Positions 26,901 through 35,114 of a stretch of DNA of 64,000 nucleotides are shown piece by piece. The number at the start of each line of letters is the position of its first letter. Positions within the stretch are counted from its first letter, which is position 1. Origin of the DNA: Atrina japonica (Eukaryota > Mollusca > Bivalvia > Pterioida > Pinnidae); contig BROG01000247.1 in the NCBI GenBank assembly GCA_030159075.1, forward strand, positions 867,752 to 931,751, given 5' to 3'. The notes below the pieces were generated by a model. That model ran no database searches and was not told where the DNA came from. It saw nothing but the letters and a program-made list of their open reading frames with translations. A program made the position numbers and the translations under genes.

Positions 26901-29900
26901 GTAACAACTCAAAATCCAAACAATGCCAACATTTACCCAATAGCTTGTAACCTTAACAAAACTCTATCGCATCCTCATCAATCACTTAATGATAGTTTTA
27001 AACATTGATTCATGATTCATCAATAGTTTTCGAATGTTTCTTTTAATCTCTCATTACTAAAATCTACGCGTTCAAGTCTCACATAAAAAGTGTGTTCATA
27101 CAGCGAAAAACAATATCAATGGGTGTAATATTGTGGCATAATTCAGTTAGGTTGAAATTCTGCATTGTGGATGTTGAGTCGAGTGGATAGTTGTTACGTT
27201 GAAATTAGAAATCGACATTCAAACTTCTTTACAACGTTAAATGAACATACATGTATTTCATGTTTACAATTTATGTAGATACATATGTGCTCCGTGTCGC
27301 TCCGCGGCCACGCCCCCCCCCCTCACGACGACACACACTCTCTTTATATGCTCCCTTACTATGTGTGCGTGCATCTGGCTATATGACTGTGACTGTGTCT
27401 CAACCTGATTTCCTTCTCATAATACTATGGGTCAGAAGTAGCCTAAAGTATGCCAGCAAAAATAAAAAAACACAGTAAAGACATTTTTTTATTGATAATA
27501 ACAAAATAATAATGTCATCTAAATGATGGTTTTCAATGATACTAACTCAGTATCCGTTTTGTTCCAAGTCCCCTCAGAGATCAAATCATGATCTAGAAGT
27601 ACGGATACAAATTTCAGACATTTATCTATAAAATACAATTTATTTGATACAGATTGGTCTAAAGGTTGCAATTCCAGGAGTATTGATGACAATTGTGGTG
27701 GTTGCAGGAGGTGTTCTGATTGACATACTGATAAAATCACACCTGGTCAGTACAACAGTCGGACGAAAAGCTGCTCAGTGTTTAGGTATGGAAAATTTCG
27801 GTGTAATACAAACAGCAATATATCTTATCTATATTCATTGACGGTGAATGAGCGAAATGTGTTTATATATATGTTTACACACAATATTCATTTAGATCCG
27901 ATAAATATCACTCGAGATAATTTGATCATATAATTTTCCTAGAACCCATATTTACTTTCTTACATCAAAAAGTGTGATGAAGATTTAAGAAATACTTAGG
28001 AACAATACATCACAAAGTCCCCGTGAATTTCATTGGCTATTACTGACTTTTTTCTTGGAATTGCCAACTTTAAAGATGGCTTTTCGATTTTTTTCTTGGA
28101 CTTTCCAACCTTTTTGTTACCTTTTCCAATTTTTTTCTGGACTTGTCAAGATTAATATAAATACGGCCTACATTTATCAACAGGTAGTCGGACAATGTTT
28201 AATGAATAAATTTAAATATCTATAACGTAATTTTTAATTTTTATCACACCATGTAAAATATCATGAAATGGTACAATTACTGATTAGCAATCAGGCGATT
28301 CTTCGCTATAATGATGGAATTAAAAGTAAAATGATGACACCTCTACATTGAAACTGCCCTGCGAGGCTATGGTAGTGACTCATATTGCCAGATATTGGGC
28401 ACATATTTGCTGAAATGTAGCATCGATACAAATAAAATTAAATATTTGGCACATGGAGAGCTTCTGTACTGACACTACATTTACACGCCTCCAATACCAC
28501 ACTAATTCATTTGTTGCACCAATTTGGTATTAAACTAGTTTTGGTTTTCTCATTTATCATATTAAACATGTTCAAACTAGTTCGGGAAATCGACTAAACT
28601 ACTTCTGGAGGTGGTTTCAGTTGTTTACATGCAGTCCAAAGCATGCAAAGATGCAGCAGTAATTAACAAGTGAATAAGTCTCTTTGAAATTCTTTTTAAT
28701 CATTAAAGTTTTGAAACTATTCTTCAGTAAAGATCAGGGCCCAGGGCCATACAACTATTTTCAGACAAATCTTTCACTCAACTTCAAGATTTTACTCAAA
28801 TCTTGAGAATTTGGGTAAAGTTGTGGACCATAAAGAAATTCATCGTGACTTTTAAACAAGTTTTGAATTCAAAAATAAATTAATTAAATTCCTTTAATAG
28901 TTTAGATGACAGCTGTAGTTGACCTAAGTAATTCTTAACAGCAAAGATGGCCGCTTTCCTTGTTCGCCTCAGGATATTTAGACGCTATAGTCAGGGTATC
29001 CGTCGCCCTAGAGTATTTCGGAACATATTTAATCCTTTGGTTTTCGAAAGCAACATGTTATTTGAGCGGTATAGGTTTAGGAGAGCAACACGTCTTTTAC
29101 TTTCGGCTTGTATTGGTCATCCGACGTTTGTTTACTTTAACAATCGGGACAGTGTAAATTTAATACATGTGTCCCAGTGTATGTCCAGAGTCATTTAGAT
29201 ATGTATCATCTAACGTACTTGTATCTAGCATGCAGTTGATCATATACATTATACATATTAAATGTATAAATGTATAAATTACTGACTTTAGTCTTGTTAT
29301 TGTTTTATTACAAGACATTTTTTAACCTTCTTCAAACCATGTTAAAATTAGAAATCTCAACCAAAACTTTATTTCTGTCAATAAATTCACCCTTCATTTT
29401 GGTGTTGGTCTTCCTATGGAAATGACGTCACAGTTCTTTTTAGTTTTTTTTTCACAACCCCCCTAAAATAATTGGAGTTGGGGACCTAGCATGCAATTAA
29501 CAAAACATAACGAATTTAGGAACTGAATATCTTGAAATAAATTGAAACTAATAAGAGTACAGATAAAGAGAACAGCATCATCATAAAAAGATGGAAATAT
29601 TAAGATGTAGTTGTAAATAAAAGGCAAGCTACTAGCAACTATTTTAGATAATTCCTGATTTCTGAAATACGTGGGAGTGACCTGACCATGGGATCCCAAA
29701 AATGTCTGCCCTACCTCATCTCTTAATGTAACCCAGCCCATCTAGTTATGCACTGAATAATAAGAGAAAGGTCCTTTTTCTGACCAATCCCAAGTACAGG
29801 TTAACATTAATAGCCAATCAGATACACGGGGATTGTTTTATGTTTCGTGCGAAAAATTAATAAGTTTCATAACAACACTGTCTGGTGTAAAGTGTTTCAC

Positions 29901-31829
29901 TGCAGTCAAATCGCAGCAGAACGCTGCCGTGTGATATAATTTCAATCCATTTTGATTAATTCAAAATATTTCCATTTTGTAACATTTTGACGAATTTGAA
30001 AAGAACTGTATGTACATGCGTATTCCTTGGGGTAATTAATAGAGAATCTCAGATACCAAAGTATAAATCTTCAGGATGTTCAAGATACATATACAAATCT
30101 AGTAATATTAGACCTCTTTAAAATCCAGAGATGGTATCAGGTGCCAGGGAAGAGTAAGAATCCTCTGTCGACCGGTCAAACACCACAATGAGATAATCAT
30201 CTTTTTACAGTGTGTACTTTTAGACAGATTTGGCAATACATATAGGTTTATTACTTGACCTTGTATGATACAATTTTTAATTTTAGAATTCTACATATAT
30301 TTCAGATTTGGGCTTAACTGATGAAGTCTAATTGACAAAATGATCATATTAATCTTTTATTTTTGCCTATTTTAGGACTTTGGTATGATATTTATAATAT
30401 TTGGTTCTGTCGATTCAACGCTCCTTACAACATTATGCGGAGTCCAAGGATACTTTTTCATTCATTATATGATGACATCATTTTCAAATCATACTTTGAT
30501 TATTTTTTGCAGGTTTTGGAGTTGAAGCATGTTGTATCTTGGGTCTAAGATTTATAGACAGACGAGAAATAGCTTTGATTGTCTTGAGTGTTGGCGTTGC
30601 TTTCAGTGGATTAGCTATATCTGGTTTTCAAGTCAATCCTCTTGATCTCGATCCACAGTATGCCAGTTTATTGACAGGTTTATCCAGATTGGGCGTCTTA
30701 GGAGCCGTTCTAAGCACTTTGATATCTGGAATATTAAAGCCTGAGGTAAATTATGTAACATGTCGCGTTGATATAGTAGTTTCTCAATTTTTCAATAACT
30801 CGTAGACAATTCGTCTTTTATCCAATTTCAACAAAACTTGACTCTAAAAAAAGGTATTGGTATTCATTTGGTAGAAATTCCATTATAATCTATTTATTGT
30901 GTCAGGAGAAATACGTTATTCTCTCACTTGAGACTATTTTCCGCGAATTCAGATGTCAGGGAAAATGTTATCTCACCCTGCAGTGTGAGCTAAGCTCATT
31001 CCGGAAGTGCCAGAAATACTGTTTAAAATGTTGTTGTCGCTCCGTTTTACTATTTCAAAGGGAGAGAAACAAAATTCTGTGCACTCGGATTGAGATTGTC
31101 ATTCCTCCATCAAAATGGTATTAGATTGTATTATTCTTCGTCAGAGTAACGTCACTATTCTGTTTATTATAAAGATAATAAATGTATCTGTGACATTTTA
31201 CATAAAAACTTTTATAAAACCATCAATACTTAATGGATGGATATCAACAAATGAAAATATTATCAAAATTAGATCCAGACTCCCAGGGTTAAAGGTGCCA
31301 TTTTCATTTATTTTGAAAGTCTACCAAACTCGGAGGACGAAATCAAACAAATGCAAAATTACTAAGGATATATAGTTAAATTCATTTTTGGGAACTTACT
31401 TTTGTTAAAATGTCTGTATAATAAACAATTAGAAACATATTTACACCAAAACATTTTCCCCAAATAATTTAAAATTTTAAACTGAAATATGTAAAATCTA
31501 TTTCTTACTTGGTTAATAAGTTTTTCTTTCAATTTGAATAAATATAGTATGAACTTTCTTAATACAGTAGTCAGAAATAAATAGAAAATTATTGTTTCTC
31601 TTTACAGAGTATTACAGTTTGGCAAAATATCTTTACTATTGCTGGTTCAGTCCATCTTGCTGGCGTTGTCTTTTACGGAGTATTTGCCTCTGGAGAGCGA
31701 CAGAATTGGATCAATGATGTCGAAACGCATGCACTTGTGAACCACTCGGAACAAAAATCAGAGATGAGCAAACCGTACACTGATCCTGAAAACAATACCC
31801 TGAGATACTACGACATATCAAAACGATAA
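5206..31829 (+). CDS. SLC17-family transporter (VGLUT/sialin-like), gene 1
   Basis: Multi-exon gene for a 12-TM major facilitator of the SLC17 family, which moves organic anions such as glutamate, sialic acid or phosphate across vesicular or plasma membranes. Coding exons are 5206-5358, 11305-11450, 12086-12200, 18867-18953, 21698-21837, 23488-23637, 27653-27785, 30513-30745 and 31608-31829. All are open, with GT-AG borders and compatible phases except where one exon is missing. Family signatures include [12 protein letters not shown] after TM2, [10 protein letters not shown] in TM4, SFCRNW in TM7, [12 protein letters not shown] in TM10 and FASGERQNW after TM12. His75, Arg131 and Glu138 align with charged residues needed for glutamate transport in vertebrate VGLUTs. 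The visible exons total 1379 nt; an extra exon of about 91 nt would give about 490 residues, the usual size. Substrate cannot be told from sequence alone. A tandem paralogue begins at 57321. Confidence 0.92.
5436..5530 (+). repeat. Truncated Penelope-type terminal arm in intron 1
   Basis: Matches the first part of the arm family ('aaaatataaatcttc', 'ccaggatacatatac', 'ggatcagtgtcatggagga') but lacks the central palindrome segment. Intronic. Confidence 0.55.
5870..6040 (+). repeat. Intron-1 block shared with SLC17 gene 2
   Basis: 'attgccttctatggttctatg', 'gcaatggctgatgatc' and 'cacacaattacgtgtacagt' match, with divergence, the block at 62210-62345 in intron 1 of gene 2 in the same order. It is either a remnant of the gene duplication or an older dispersed repeat. 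The piece 'catatttccgtggacggtcag' at its 3' side recurs inverted near 62370. Confidence 0.55.
6358..6402. repeat. (AAT)n microsatellite
   Basis: About 15 trinucleotide units in intron 1. Intron 1 of gene 2 has an ATT/ATC-rich tract at 58640-58790 in the corresponding intron. Confidence 0.95.
7140..7560 (-). repeat. Left inverted arm of Penelope-like copy 1
   Basis: Reverse complement of the 3' end of the element at about 8690-9063, including the tail of the coding region ('cgcggttttcgataaccgtgtc' here matches the end of the RT reading frame). It holds three near-identical 27-28-bp tandem units at 7173-7250 (ggatgtccaggacagagata) where other arms have one. Penelope-like elements are known for terminal repeats in direct or inverted arrangement, which fits. 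Confidence 0.75.
7798..8835 (+). pseudogene. Penelope-like reverse transcriptase, copy 1
   Basis: RT reading frame in pieces (7862-8065, 8046-8342, 8242-8628, 8635-8835). Motif A region is [14 protein letters not shown], motif B is [10 protein letters not shown], and the catalytic motif C is FRYIDDVLS at about 8350-8380. C-terminal to it come [16 protein letters not shown] and FYGRYNSLV. Three or more frameshifts disrupt it, so it should not make an active enzyme. The nearly identical copy 2 (14300-15300) has lesions at different positions. The Penelope-like assignment rests on RT motif style and inverted arms, not on a visible GIY-YIG endonuclease; another RT clade is possible. Confidence 0.8.
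8690..9063 (+). repeat. Right terminal arm of Penelope-like copy 1
   Basis: Runs from the 3' end of the RT frame through 'gagacgtctgtaccaattgtg', the palindrome cctcttggtttccagagg and 'gtcctggacattc' to 'tatctgagg'. It is the inverted partner of 7140-7560 and is also found attached directly to RT copies 2 (15300-15575) and 3 (22260-22515). Confidence 0.75.
9065..9345 (-). pseudogene. Inverted Penelope-like RT fragment
   Basis: On the minus strand this encodes part of the same RT as at 8120-8450: from the [13 protein letters not shown] segment through GIPMGTNC and YIDDVLS to SELEIKDT, with indels. It is joined head-to-head with the right arm of copy 1, so the locus 7140-9345 is a composite of two opposed insertions. 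Confidence 0.75.
9345..9945. repeat. Pair of diverged arm-like repeats
   Basis: Two blocks, about 9345-9465 and 9823-9945, share 'ccaaaacgggatgggtccagg', 'catgctac', 'cccgtcgcaa' and 'ctcgagttcggt' in the same order. They are direct repeats about 480 bp apart and look like a second subfamily of the arm repeat. The sequence between them is not recognised. Confidence 0.55.
10695..11165. repeat. Opposed pair of solo terminal arms
   Basis: 10695-10815 carries the arm in minus orientation ('cacctgatcccatctc', 'gtatcctggacatcctg', 'gtctgagat'). 10930-11165 carries another in plus orientation ('gtgggatcaggtgccatag', 'agtaagcatccaatgttcacc', 'gtaactcaacattcca'). No RT sits between them. They form an imperfect inverted repeat just upstream of exon 2 of SLC17 gene 1. 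Confidence 0.6.
11305..11450 (+). CDS. SLC17 gene 1, exon 2 (luminal loop 1 and TM2)
   Basis: Acceptor 'aattctag', donor 'gtaaat'; enters in phase 0 and leaves in phase 2. It encodes residues 52-99 plus two bases of Arg100: [12 protein letters not shown], then [17 protein letters not shown] and [13 protein letters not shown]57-R-S59 is a glycosylation sequon in the short luminal loop. His75 aligns with the TM2 His of VGLUTs, where sialins usually have a different residue. Length (146 nt) is identical in gene 2. Confidence 0.93.
11406..11568 (+). repeat. 80-bp tandem duplication of the exon 2 end and its donor
   Basis: 11406-11485 is repeated head-to-tail as 11486-11565 with one mismatch (gct to act in the coding part). 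The unit covers the last 45 nt of exon 2, the splice donor and 35 bp of intron 2. Because 80 is not a multiple of three, use of the second donor would shift the frame, so it is probably a decoy. Gene 2 lacks this duplication. Confidence 0.95.
12086..12200 (+). CDS. SLC17 gene 1, exon 3 (TM3-TM4)
   Basis: Acceptor 'gttctag', donor 'gtaagt'. It enters in phase 2, completing Arg100, and ends in phase 0. It encodes residues 101-138, [10 protein letters not shown]...[10 protein letters not shown]. Arg131 and Glu138 match the TM4 charged pair conserved in VGLUT-type transporters. Same length and phase as 63176-63290 in gene 2. Confidence 0.93.
13627..13700. repeat. (AT)n microsatellite
   Basis: Alternating AT inside copy 1 of the intron-3 duplication. 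Copy 2 has only 'atatatatgag' at the equivalent place, so the tract expanded after duplication or contracted in copy 2. Confidence 0.95.
14300..15577 (+). pseudogene. Penelope-like reverse transcriptase copy 2 with terminal arm
   Basis: Starts at the same internal point as copy 1 ('ctccttaccaagatattgac') and runs through [38 protein letters not shown] and YDKRDDFGF. It then reads into a terminal arm (15300-15575) in direct orientation. Lesions include a frameshift after QYQNL (14480) and an in-frame stop at about 14800 (LFLY-stop-YEADF). It has no inverted left arm, unlike copy 1. It is inserted in the intron-3 duplication. Confidence 0.8.
16491..17197. other. Intron 3, no recognised feature
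   Basis: AT-rich intronic sequence. A short stretch at 16575-16615 ('aagcgaggtggtc') resembles the miniature repeat noted near 4740. I searched here for the missing SLC17 exon and did not see it. Confidence 0.45.
17198..17590. repeat. ACW-triplet minisatellite with a 39-bp higher-order unit
   Basis: Built only of act/aca/att triplets arranged in a repeating 13-triplet (39-bp) pattern, roughly nine or ten times. The minus strand is open in two frames (Ser-Cys-rich and Val-rich) only because the triplets contain no stop in that direction; I do not regard these as genes. Confidence 0.92.
17930..18540. repeat. Diverged minisatellite, about 22-bp unit
   Basis: About 25 imperfect copies of 'aactcccaaagttgatataa' with variants (cacaaagttgatataagg, caagttgaaaaa). 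The units differ in length and sequence, so this is an old array. It sits about 330 bp before exon 5 of SLC17 gene 1, where the undetected exon 4 would be expected upstream. Confidence 0.9.
18867..18953 (+). CDS. SLC17 gene 1, exon 5 (TM5)
   Basis: Acceptor 'ttttctag', donor 'gtaagt'; phase 1 in, phase 1 out. It encodes [14 protein letters not shown] then [13 protein letters not shown], matching TM5 and the start of TM6 in SLC17 proteins. Exon 3 ends in phase 0, so direct joining to this exon would be out of frame. That is the reason an intervening exon of length 1 mod 3 is inferred. Confidence 0.92.
19095..19170 (-). repeat. tRNA-derived SINE head (second copy)
   Basis: Minus-strand B-box-like 'gagagtttgaatcc' and the leading 'gtgctgtaggtcgag' match the head at 3036-3140. 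Intronic. Confidence 0.5.
19200..19515 (-). repeat. tRNA-derived SINE
   Basis: On the minus strand the 5' head (about 19515-19426) has an A-box-like 'gacctagtgattag' and the B box 'caggttcgagcctc'. The body continues through 'ggccagtagtcccttcccggg' and 'ctggccgcca' to a tail near 19210. A fragment of the same body occurs at 32531-32605. Confidence 0.65.
20815..20955. repeat. Poly-G / poly-C rich repeat
   Basis: 'ggcttcggaacc' is followed by G10, then 'ttaccc', then a C11 run, and about 70 bp on a C12 run before 'cttccgacgctcatgac'. G10 and C11 can pair as a hairpin around a short loop. It resembles a dispersed repeat with homopolymer cores. Exact run lengths may be unreliable in an assembly. 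Confidence 0.6.
21536..21598. repeat. (AT)n microsatellite
   Basis: Alternating AT about 100 bp upstream of exon 6 of SLC17 gene 1. Confidence 0.96.
21698..21837 (+). CDS. SLC17 gene 1, exon 6 (TM6 and cytoplasmic loop)
   Basis: Acceptor 'gttaaag', donor 'gtaagt'; phase 1 in, phase 0 out. It encodes [21 protein letters not shown], the end of TM6 and the start of the central cytoplasmic loop, followed by an acidic-basic stretch ([11 protein letters not shown]). W-x-x-x-W-L then a short P-x-x-H is the usual SLC17 pattern here. Confidence 0.9.
21882..21935 (-). repeat. Short dispersed repeat, inverted copy of 59394-59445
   Basis: 'ataaacctagtacctggtatt' is the reverse complement of sequence at about 59395-59420. 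The same repeat family spaces the tandem duplication in intron 1 of SLC17 gene 2. Confidence 0.6.
21965..22515 (+). pseudogene. Penelope-like copy 3 (RT C-terminus plus arm)
   Basis: Begins at [15 protein letters not shown], continues [12 protein letters not shown] and, after a stop, [15 protein letters not shown] and FYGQYNSLP. It then enters the terminal arm (22260-22515) with 'gtctgtaccaattgtg' and 'catcctaaaaattaatac'. The RT core is absent. More diverged than copies 1 and 2. Confidence 0.75.
23171..23236. repeat. Perfect 28-bp hairpin
   Basis: Left arm 23171-23198 (acaatatgtatatcagttac...) and right arm 23209-23236 are exact reverse complements, separated by 10 nt. It lies in intron 6 of SLC17 gene 1. 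Confidence 0.97.
23488..23637 (+). CDS. SLC17 gene 1, exon 7 (TM7)
   Basis: Acceptor 'ttaacag', donor 'gtatat'; 50 codons, phase 0 at both ends. It encodes [19 protein letters not shown], then [10 protein letters not shown] and IPPYFEVAF. The P-W motif at the start, FCRNW (the TM7 Arg used in VGLUTs) and the PPYF motif are strong family markers. Confidence 0.93.
23910..23992. repeat. (AT)n microsatellite
   Basis: Alternating AT with one internal TT break near 23921, in intron 7. Confidence 0.95.
24330..26650 (+). pseudogene. Decayed Penelope-like element, second family
   Basis: Recognisable pieces in order on the plus strand: a Lys/Glu-rich region (24380-24540); [16 protein letters not shown] and [19 protein letters not shown] (25330-25515); FYGLPKY (25690); [14 protein letters not shown] (25790-25830); and [15 protein letters not shown] with a later VWEQKLPL (25950-26180). 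The DKGGAVV and YGLPK motifs are typical of Penelope-like RTs. Many stops and frameshifts; no GIY-YIG domain identified. It differs from the RT family at 7798 and 14300. Confidence 0.75.
27653..27785 (+). CDS. SLC17 gene 1, exon 8 (TM8)
   Basis: Acceptor 'tgatacag', donor 'gtatgg'; phase 0 in, phase 1 out. It encodes [26 protein letters not shown] and [13 protein letters not shown]. The P-x-x-x-M...G-x-x-x-D pattern and T-T-V-R/G-R-K are the usual TM8 and following cytoplasmic turn of SLC17 proteins. Confidence 0.93.
27786..30040. other. Intron 8, first part: nothing recognised
   Basis: AT-rich sequence without a supportable gene. Two overlapping open frames at 28947-29198 have no recognisable motif and I treat them as chance. 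A C-rich run ('cacccccccccc'-like) at 27310 lies upstream in intron 7. Confidence 0.4.
30040..30345. repeat. Solo arm fragment followed by a second dispersed repeat
   Basis: 30046-30190 is a plus-oriented Penelope-type arm ('atctcagataccaaagtataa', 'ggtgccagggaagagtaag', 'tctgtcgaccggtca'). 30205-30345 is a minus-oriented copy of the repeat duplicated at 59110-59741 ('actgatgaagtctaattgac'). Confidence 0.6.
30513..30745 (+). CDS. SLC17 gene 1, exon 9 (TM9-TM11)
   Basis: Acceptor 'ttttgcag', donor 'gtaaat'; phase 1 in, phase 0 out; 233 nt. It encodes [13 protein letters not shown], then [20 protein letters not shown] and [21 protein letters not shown]. The GFxVNxLDLxPxYAxxLxGLS motif is one of the most conserved in SLC17 transporters (TM10-11). 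Confidence 0.95.
31608..31829 (+). CDS. SLC17 gene 1, last exon (TM12 and C-terminal tail)
   Basis: Acceptor 'ctttacag'; phase 0; 73 codons then TAA at 31827. It encodes [24 protein letters not shown] then the hallmark [10 protein letters not shown] hydrophilic tail of about 44 residues with acidic patches follows. The tail has no VGLUT-like proline-rich motif. Confidence 0.95.
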   Translation, partial: SITVWQNIFTIAGSVHLAGVVFYGVFASGERQNWINDVETHALVNHSEQKSEMSKPYTDPENNTLRYYDISKR

Positions 31830-31948
31830 AGCTTCCTCAATACAACTTGACAGAGTGTATATCAATACAAAATTAAGTAATCGAAATAGATTTTAAAAAT
31901 ACCATATTCATTAAAAAATAGCATTCTTTTTATATTCCCATGTGGCTG

Positions 31949-31954
<6 letters not shown>

Positions 31955-32035
<81 letters not shown>
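31955..32035. repeat. (AT)n microsatellite in the probable 3' UTR of SLC17 gene 1
   Basis: Starts about 125 bp after the stop codon and before the first canonical polyadenylation hexamer. It would therefore be transcribed if that hexamer is used. Confidence 0.9.
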
Positions 32036-32038
<3 letters not shown>

Positions 32039-32111
32039 AAATTGAAATACTCAAAACATGTTGATTTTGTATATGTTGTATTTTGACTATTATTTTTATC
32101 AAACCAAAATG

Positions 32112-32117
32112 AATAAA
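32112..32117 (+). promoter_or_regulatory. Candidate polyadenylation signal of SLC17 gene 1
   Basis: First AATAAA downstream of the stop codon, about 280 bp after it. No transcript evidence is available, and variant hexamers nearer the stop cannot be excluded. Confidence 0.4.
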
Positions 32118-32530
32118 CTTGTGAAAAGTCAGTAAGTCGGTAGTGGTTTATTTTCACTTTTGGGGCATAGCTTCTTTCAAGTATTAGTTTGCATAGGAAA
32201 ATGTACGCTGGAGATATCAACAACAGCCTACAATTTATAAGGACTGTGTGAAAGTATTCCCCTAACTTGAGCCATCATCTCTTTCCAGTAATATACCGTT
32301 TTGACAATTTTTTTCAAAATTTCCTAAAAAATTCCAAGTGTCGACAAAATTGTTTATTGTCAATTATAGGATCGGCCGGATAGGGATATACATGTATACT
32401 TTTGCTTTTACTTACTTAAAACTAAAATATACTGTCAAAGGTCCTGCAAATAGGGGTAGGAACCATTAGTGACAAATGAAGCGTTTTTACATCTTGCATA
32501 TGTTGTATGTCATTTTGTGTTTTACACCAC

Positions 32531-32605
32531 ATTCAACCATGTTTTTTATATTGTGGCAGTCAGTTTTAATGGTGGCAAGAGACCACCGGCCTTCAAGAAG
32601 TAGAT
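32531..32605 (-). repeat. SINE body fragment
   Basis: 'cattcaaccatgttttttatat', 'ggcagtcagttttaatggtggc' and 'ccaccggccttc' match the body of the SINE at 19290-19400 in the same orientation. The head is absent. Confidence 0.55.
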
Positions 32606-33056
32606 TGTATTTTAATAAAAGTTTCACTCTTATATAAAGAATTAAATCTATTTCCATTCTAAATTAGAAATTAAAAGATATATCTATTCAAGCAGAAAGT
32701 TGAAGTTTTGTGATGAAAACTCCCTATATTGGTAGGTATAATTTTGAAAACTTTTTTTACTTTCTGTTTGAATTTGTCAAATCTTTGTAATTATAAATTA
32801 GGAAATGACATCCAAAAAACCCAATGAGGTTTGGAAACATTATCTGTTTAATTGTGAAAATTCTATTGAATTGTGATAAGAAATGACTTCACAATATTAT
32901 TTGGAAAATGTGGTTATATATGAAATACATAGCAAAAAGTCATAGCGTTCCAATACTTTTGTCCCTTGTGCTTGTGTGCTTTTGTTATATAGAATACGAT
33001 TTTTGGATTGGTTTAGATCAATCGTCTGCTGTTATACATCGTATTCAGTTAGAAGG

Positions 33057-33374
33057 AAGACACATTTATCGTGGAGCCGGCCTGGCTCAGTCGGTAGCGC
33101 GCTCGACTCTGGATCGTGAGGTCGTGAGTTCGAGTCCCGCCGGCGACAGGTTGGTTTCCTGTCTTTCGGATGAGACAGTAAAAGCTGGAGGTCCCGTGTC
33201 ACAGTAGGTGTTGGCACGTTAAAGAACCCTACTGTTCAATGGCCGTAAGTGCCGAGCATAGGCCAAAATTTGAAGCCCTTCACCGGCATTTGGTGACGTC
33301 TCCATATGAGTGAAATATTCTCGAGTGGGACGTTAAACAACAATAAACAAACAAACAAAAGACACATTTATCGT
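33057..33374 (+). repeat. Complete tRNA-derived SINE with 16-bp target-site duplications
   Basis: The element spans 33073-33358 and is flanked by identical 16-bp copies of aagacacatttatcgt (33057-33072 and 33359-33374). The tRNA-like head has an A box (tggctcagtcggtagc) and a B box (gagttcgagtccc). A conserved central body follows ('cctgtctttcggatgagac', 'gccgagcataggcc', 'gtgacgtctccatatgag'), then a tail 'gttaaacaacaataaac'. The tail and body style resemble broadly distributed bivalve SINEs such as RUDI, from memory. A truncated second copy lies at 63535-63750. Confidence 0.92.
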
Positions 33375-34399
33375 AGTACATACCAAAGACGTAATCGAAA
33401 GAAATCAGCTTGACATTCACCAAGATACAGTTGTATGATATTATTTACAGCATTCCTGTTGTGCACCAAAGAAGGTTAAAAACCATATTGTCGCCTACTA
33501 GTCGAGCAGGTAAACAAAAATGGCTTTATATCCCTCCATACAATTTGGCTACAGAAACTTTTAGCACAAAAGACTAAAACAAAACGTACATATATCAGAA
33601 TAACAGAATATTTCAATATGCCCGTACAATACATAATGTCGTATTGCACATAGCTGGATACGGAAATTTTGCCGGATTACTATTCTAAATGGCATCCATG
33701 TCATCCAAAATATCTGATGGCGTCGTTAAAAGTGGAATGAATTTTAAATTTGAGTATACATATAGATAAATAAGGGACATTTAATGAAAAAAAACCCACA
33801 CAAATGTCTCTATCCGCATCATCAGACTGCACTTGATCGTTGTAGCTGATGATACGAATAGAAACATATGTGTTGTTTTGTCTATGTATCTAATTACCCT
33901 GTAAGAAAACGTTGGGCAGATGATTAGATATACAAAACTGACGAAAATATAAATCGAGTACGTTCAATATAAAATGTCAATTCAGTTTGTATGTTTTCTC
34001 CAGATAATAATATCTGTAACATGTTATCGTCAGTACTATCTATATCACATATTTAATCACTTACTAATGATTATCTCTAAGATCAATCATTATTGATTGT
34101 ATCATGGGTGTTTAAATTTTCTCATTTCAGAGTGAAAGAAAAGTTATAATGGTTTGTTCATTTATTTTATCTGGCGACCGCTGCACAATTAACATTTAAT
34201 GTCTAGTCATTTCAGAGTGTATTATGGTATCATGAAGTGTAGAAAATTTTAAACACGGATTTATTCAAGTAATTTTTGTGCATGTTCGTTTTATTTTATC
34301 CCGCAACGAATTGTTCACTTATATAAAGTTGTCAGCAATTAAAAGTGAAGTGCCACTAATGTTGACCTGTTCTATGGACTGATGTCAATGCAGTGAGGG

Positions 34400-34615
34400 T
34401 GATTTTATGTGTCACGCTTTCCGCGACACGTGAACTCGGTTTTAAATCTCATCCTAACGACTCATGACTTTCCCTTTGTATACCGAGCGCTTGACAATGG
34501 AACAGTCGCTACCATTTTTAAAGTCTTTGGTATGGCCCGATACGGGAATCGAACCAGGGACCTTACGTTCGCGAGTCGATCTCTTTACCACTGGACCACA
34601 GCAAGTGGTAAACAA
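34400..34615 (-). repeat. tRNA-derived SINE or tRNA pseudogene with body
   Basis: On the minus strand the head at about 34615-34545 has the A-box-like 'gtggtccagtggtaaag' and the B box 'ctggttcgattcccg', close to a real tRNA in layout. It is followed by a body ('gcgactgttccattgtcaag', 'gagtcgttaggatg') rather than a terminator, so I favour a SINE. It is not clearly the same family as 33073-33358. Confidence 0.55.
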
Positions 34616-35114
34616 GTGTTGCTTATATATTCAGCCAAATATTTAACCGTTTTTCAGGACAAGAATCGCAGGAAAATTCATGAAAGGTATAAAATACATA
34701 GTACCTTGAACTATACCTTTAAATATTTTTAATGTTTCAGTTGTTATTACCAAATATTCGTGCCAAAATGTCCTGTCATCGTTAATATGCTAGCAATACT
34801 TGACATAGAAATGTGTTACAGACCTTTTTTGTATAATTTGCACGGGGCTAAATTTTGGTCCCATTCCCAATACAAAATACATGTTTTTTCAATTTGAATA
34901 AAAACAATAGACCCTTTCACGGTCCTTTAACTTTAAATTACAAAATGATACAGATTCCCTGAAAATGACGACAAGAACAATAAGTTATTATAACGACGTC
35001 CAGTATGTTTTTGCAGGTATCTATGTCATTTTGTCACTCAAAGTCAAAGGACTGCAGTTAACGTGAAAGGGTCTATTCCATATTTTCCCCAAAACAGGAA
35101 GAAAAATAATATTT

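Noticed and set aside
28947..29198. Two overlapping open frames in intron 8
   Set aside because: No motif, no splice logic with SLC17 exons, and two different frames are equally open, which points to chance.
33073..33155. Functional tRNA gene
   Set aside because: A and B boxes are good, but the sequence continues into a SINE body and is bounded by target duplications, so it is a SINE head.
34545..34615. Minus-strand tRNA gene
   Set aside because: Close to a tRNA in box spacing, but no T-run terminator follows and a SINE-like body is attached; a covariance-model scan would decide.
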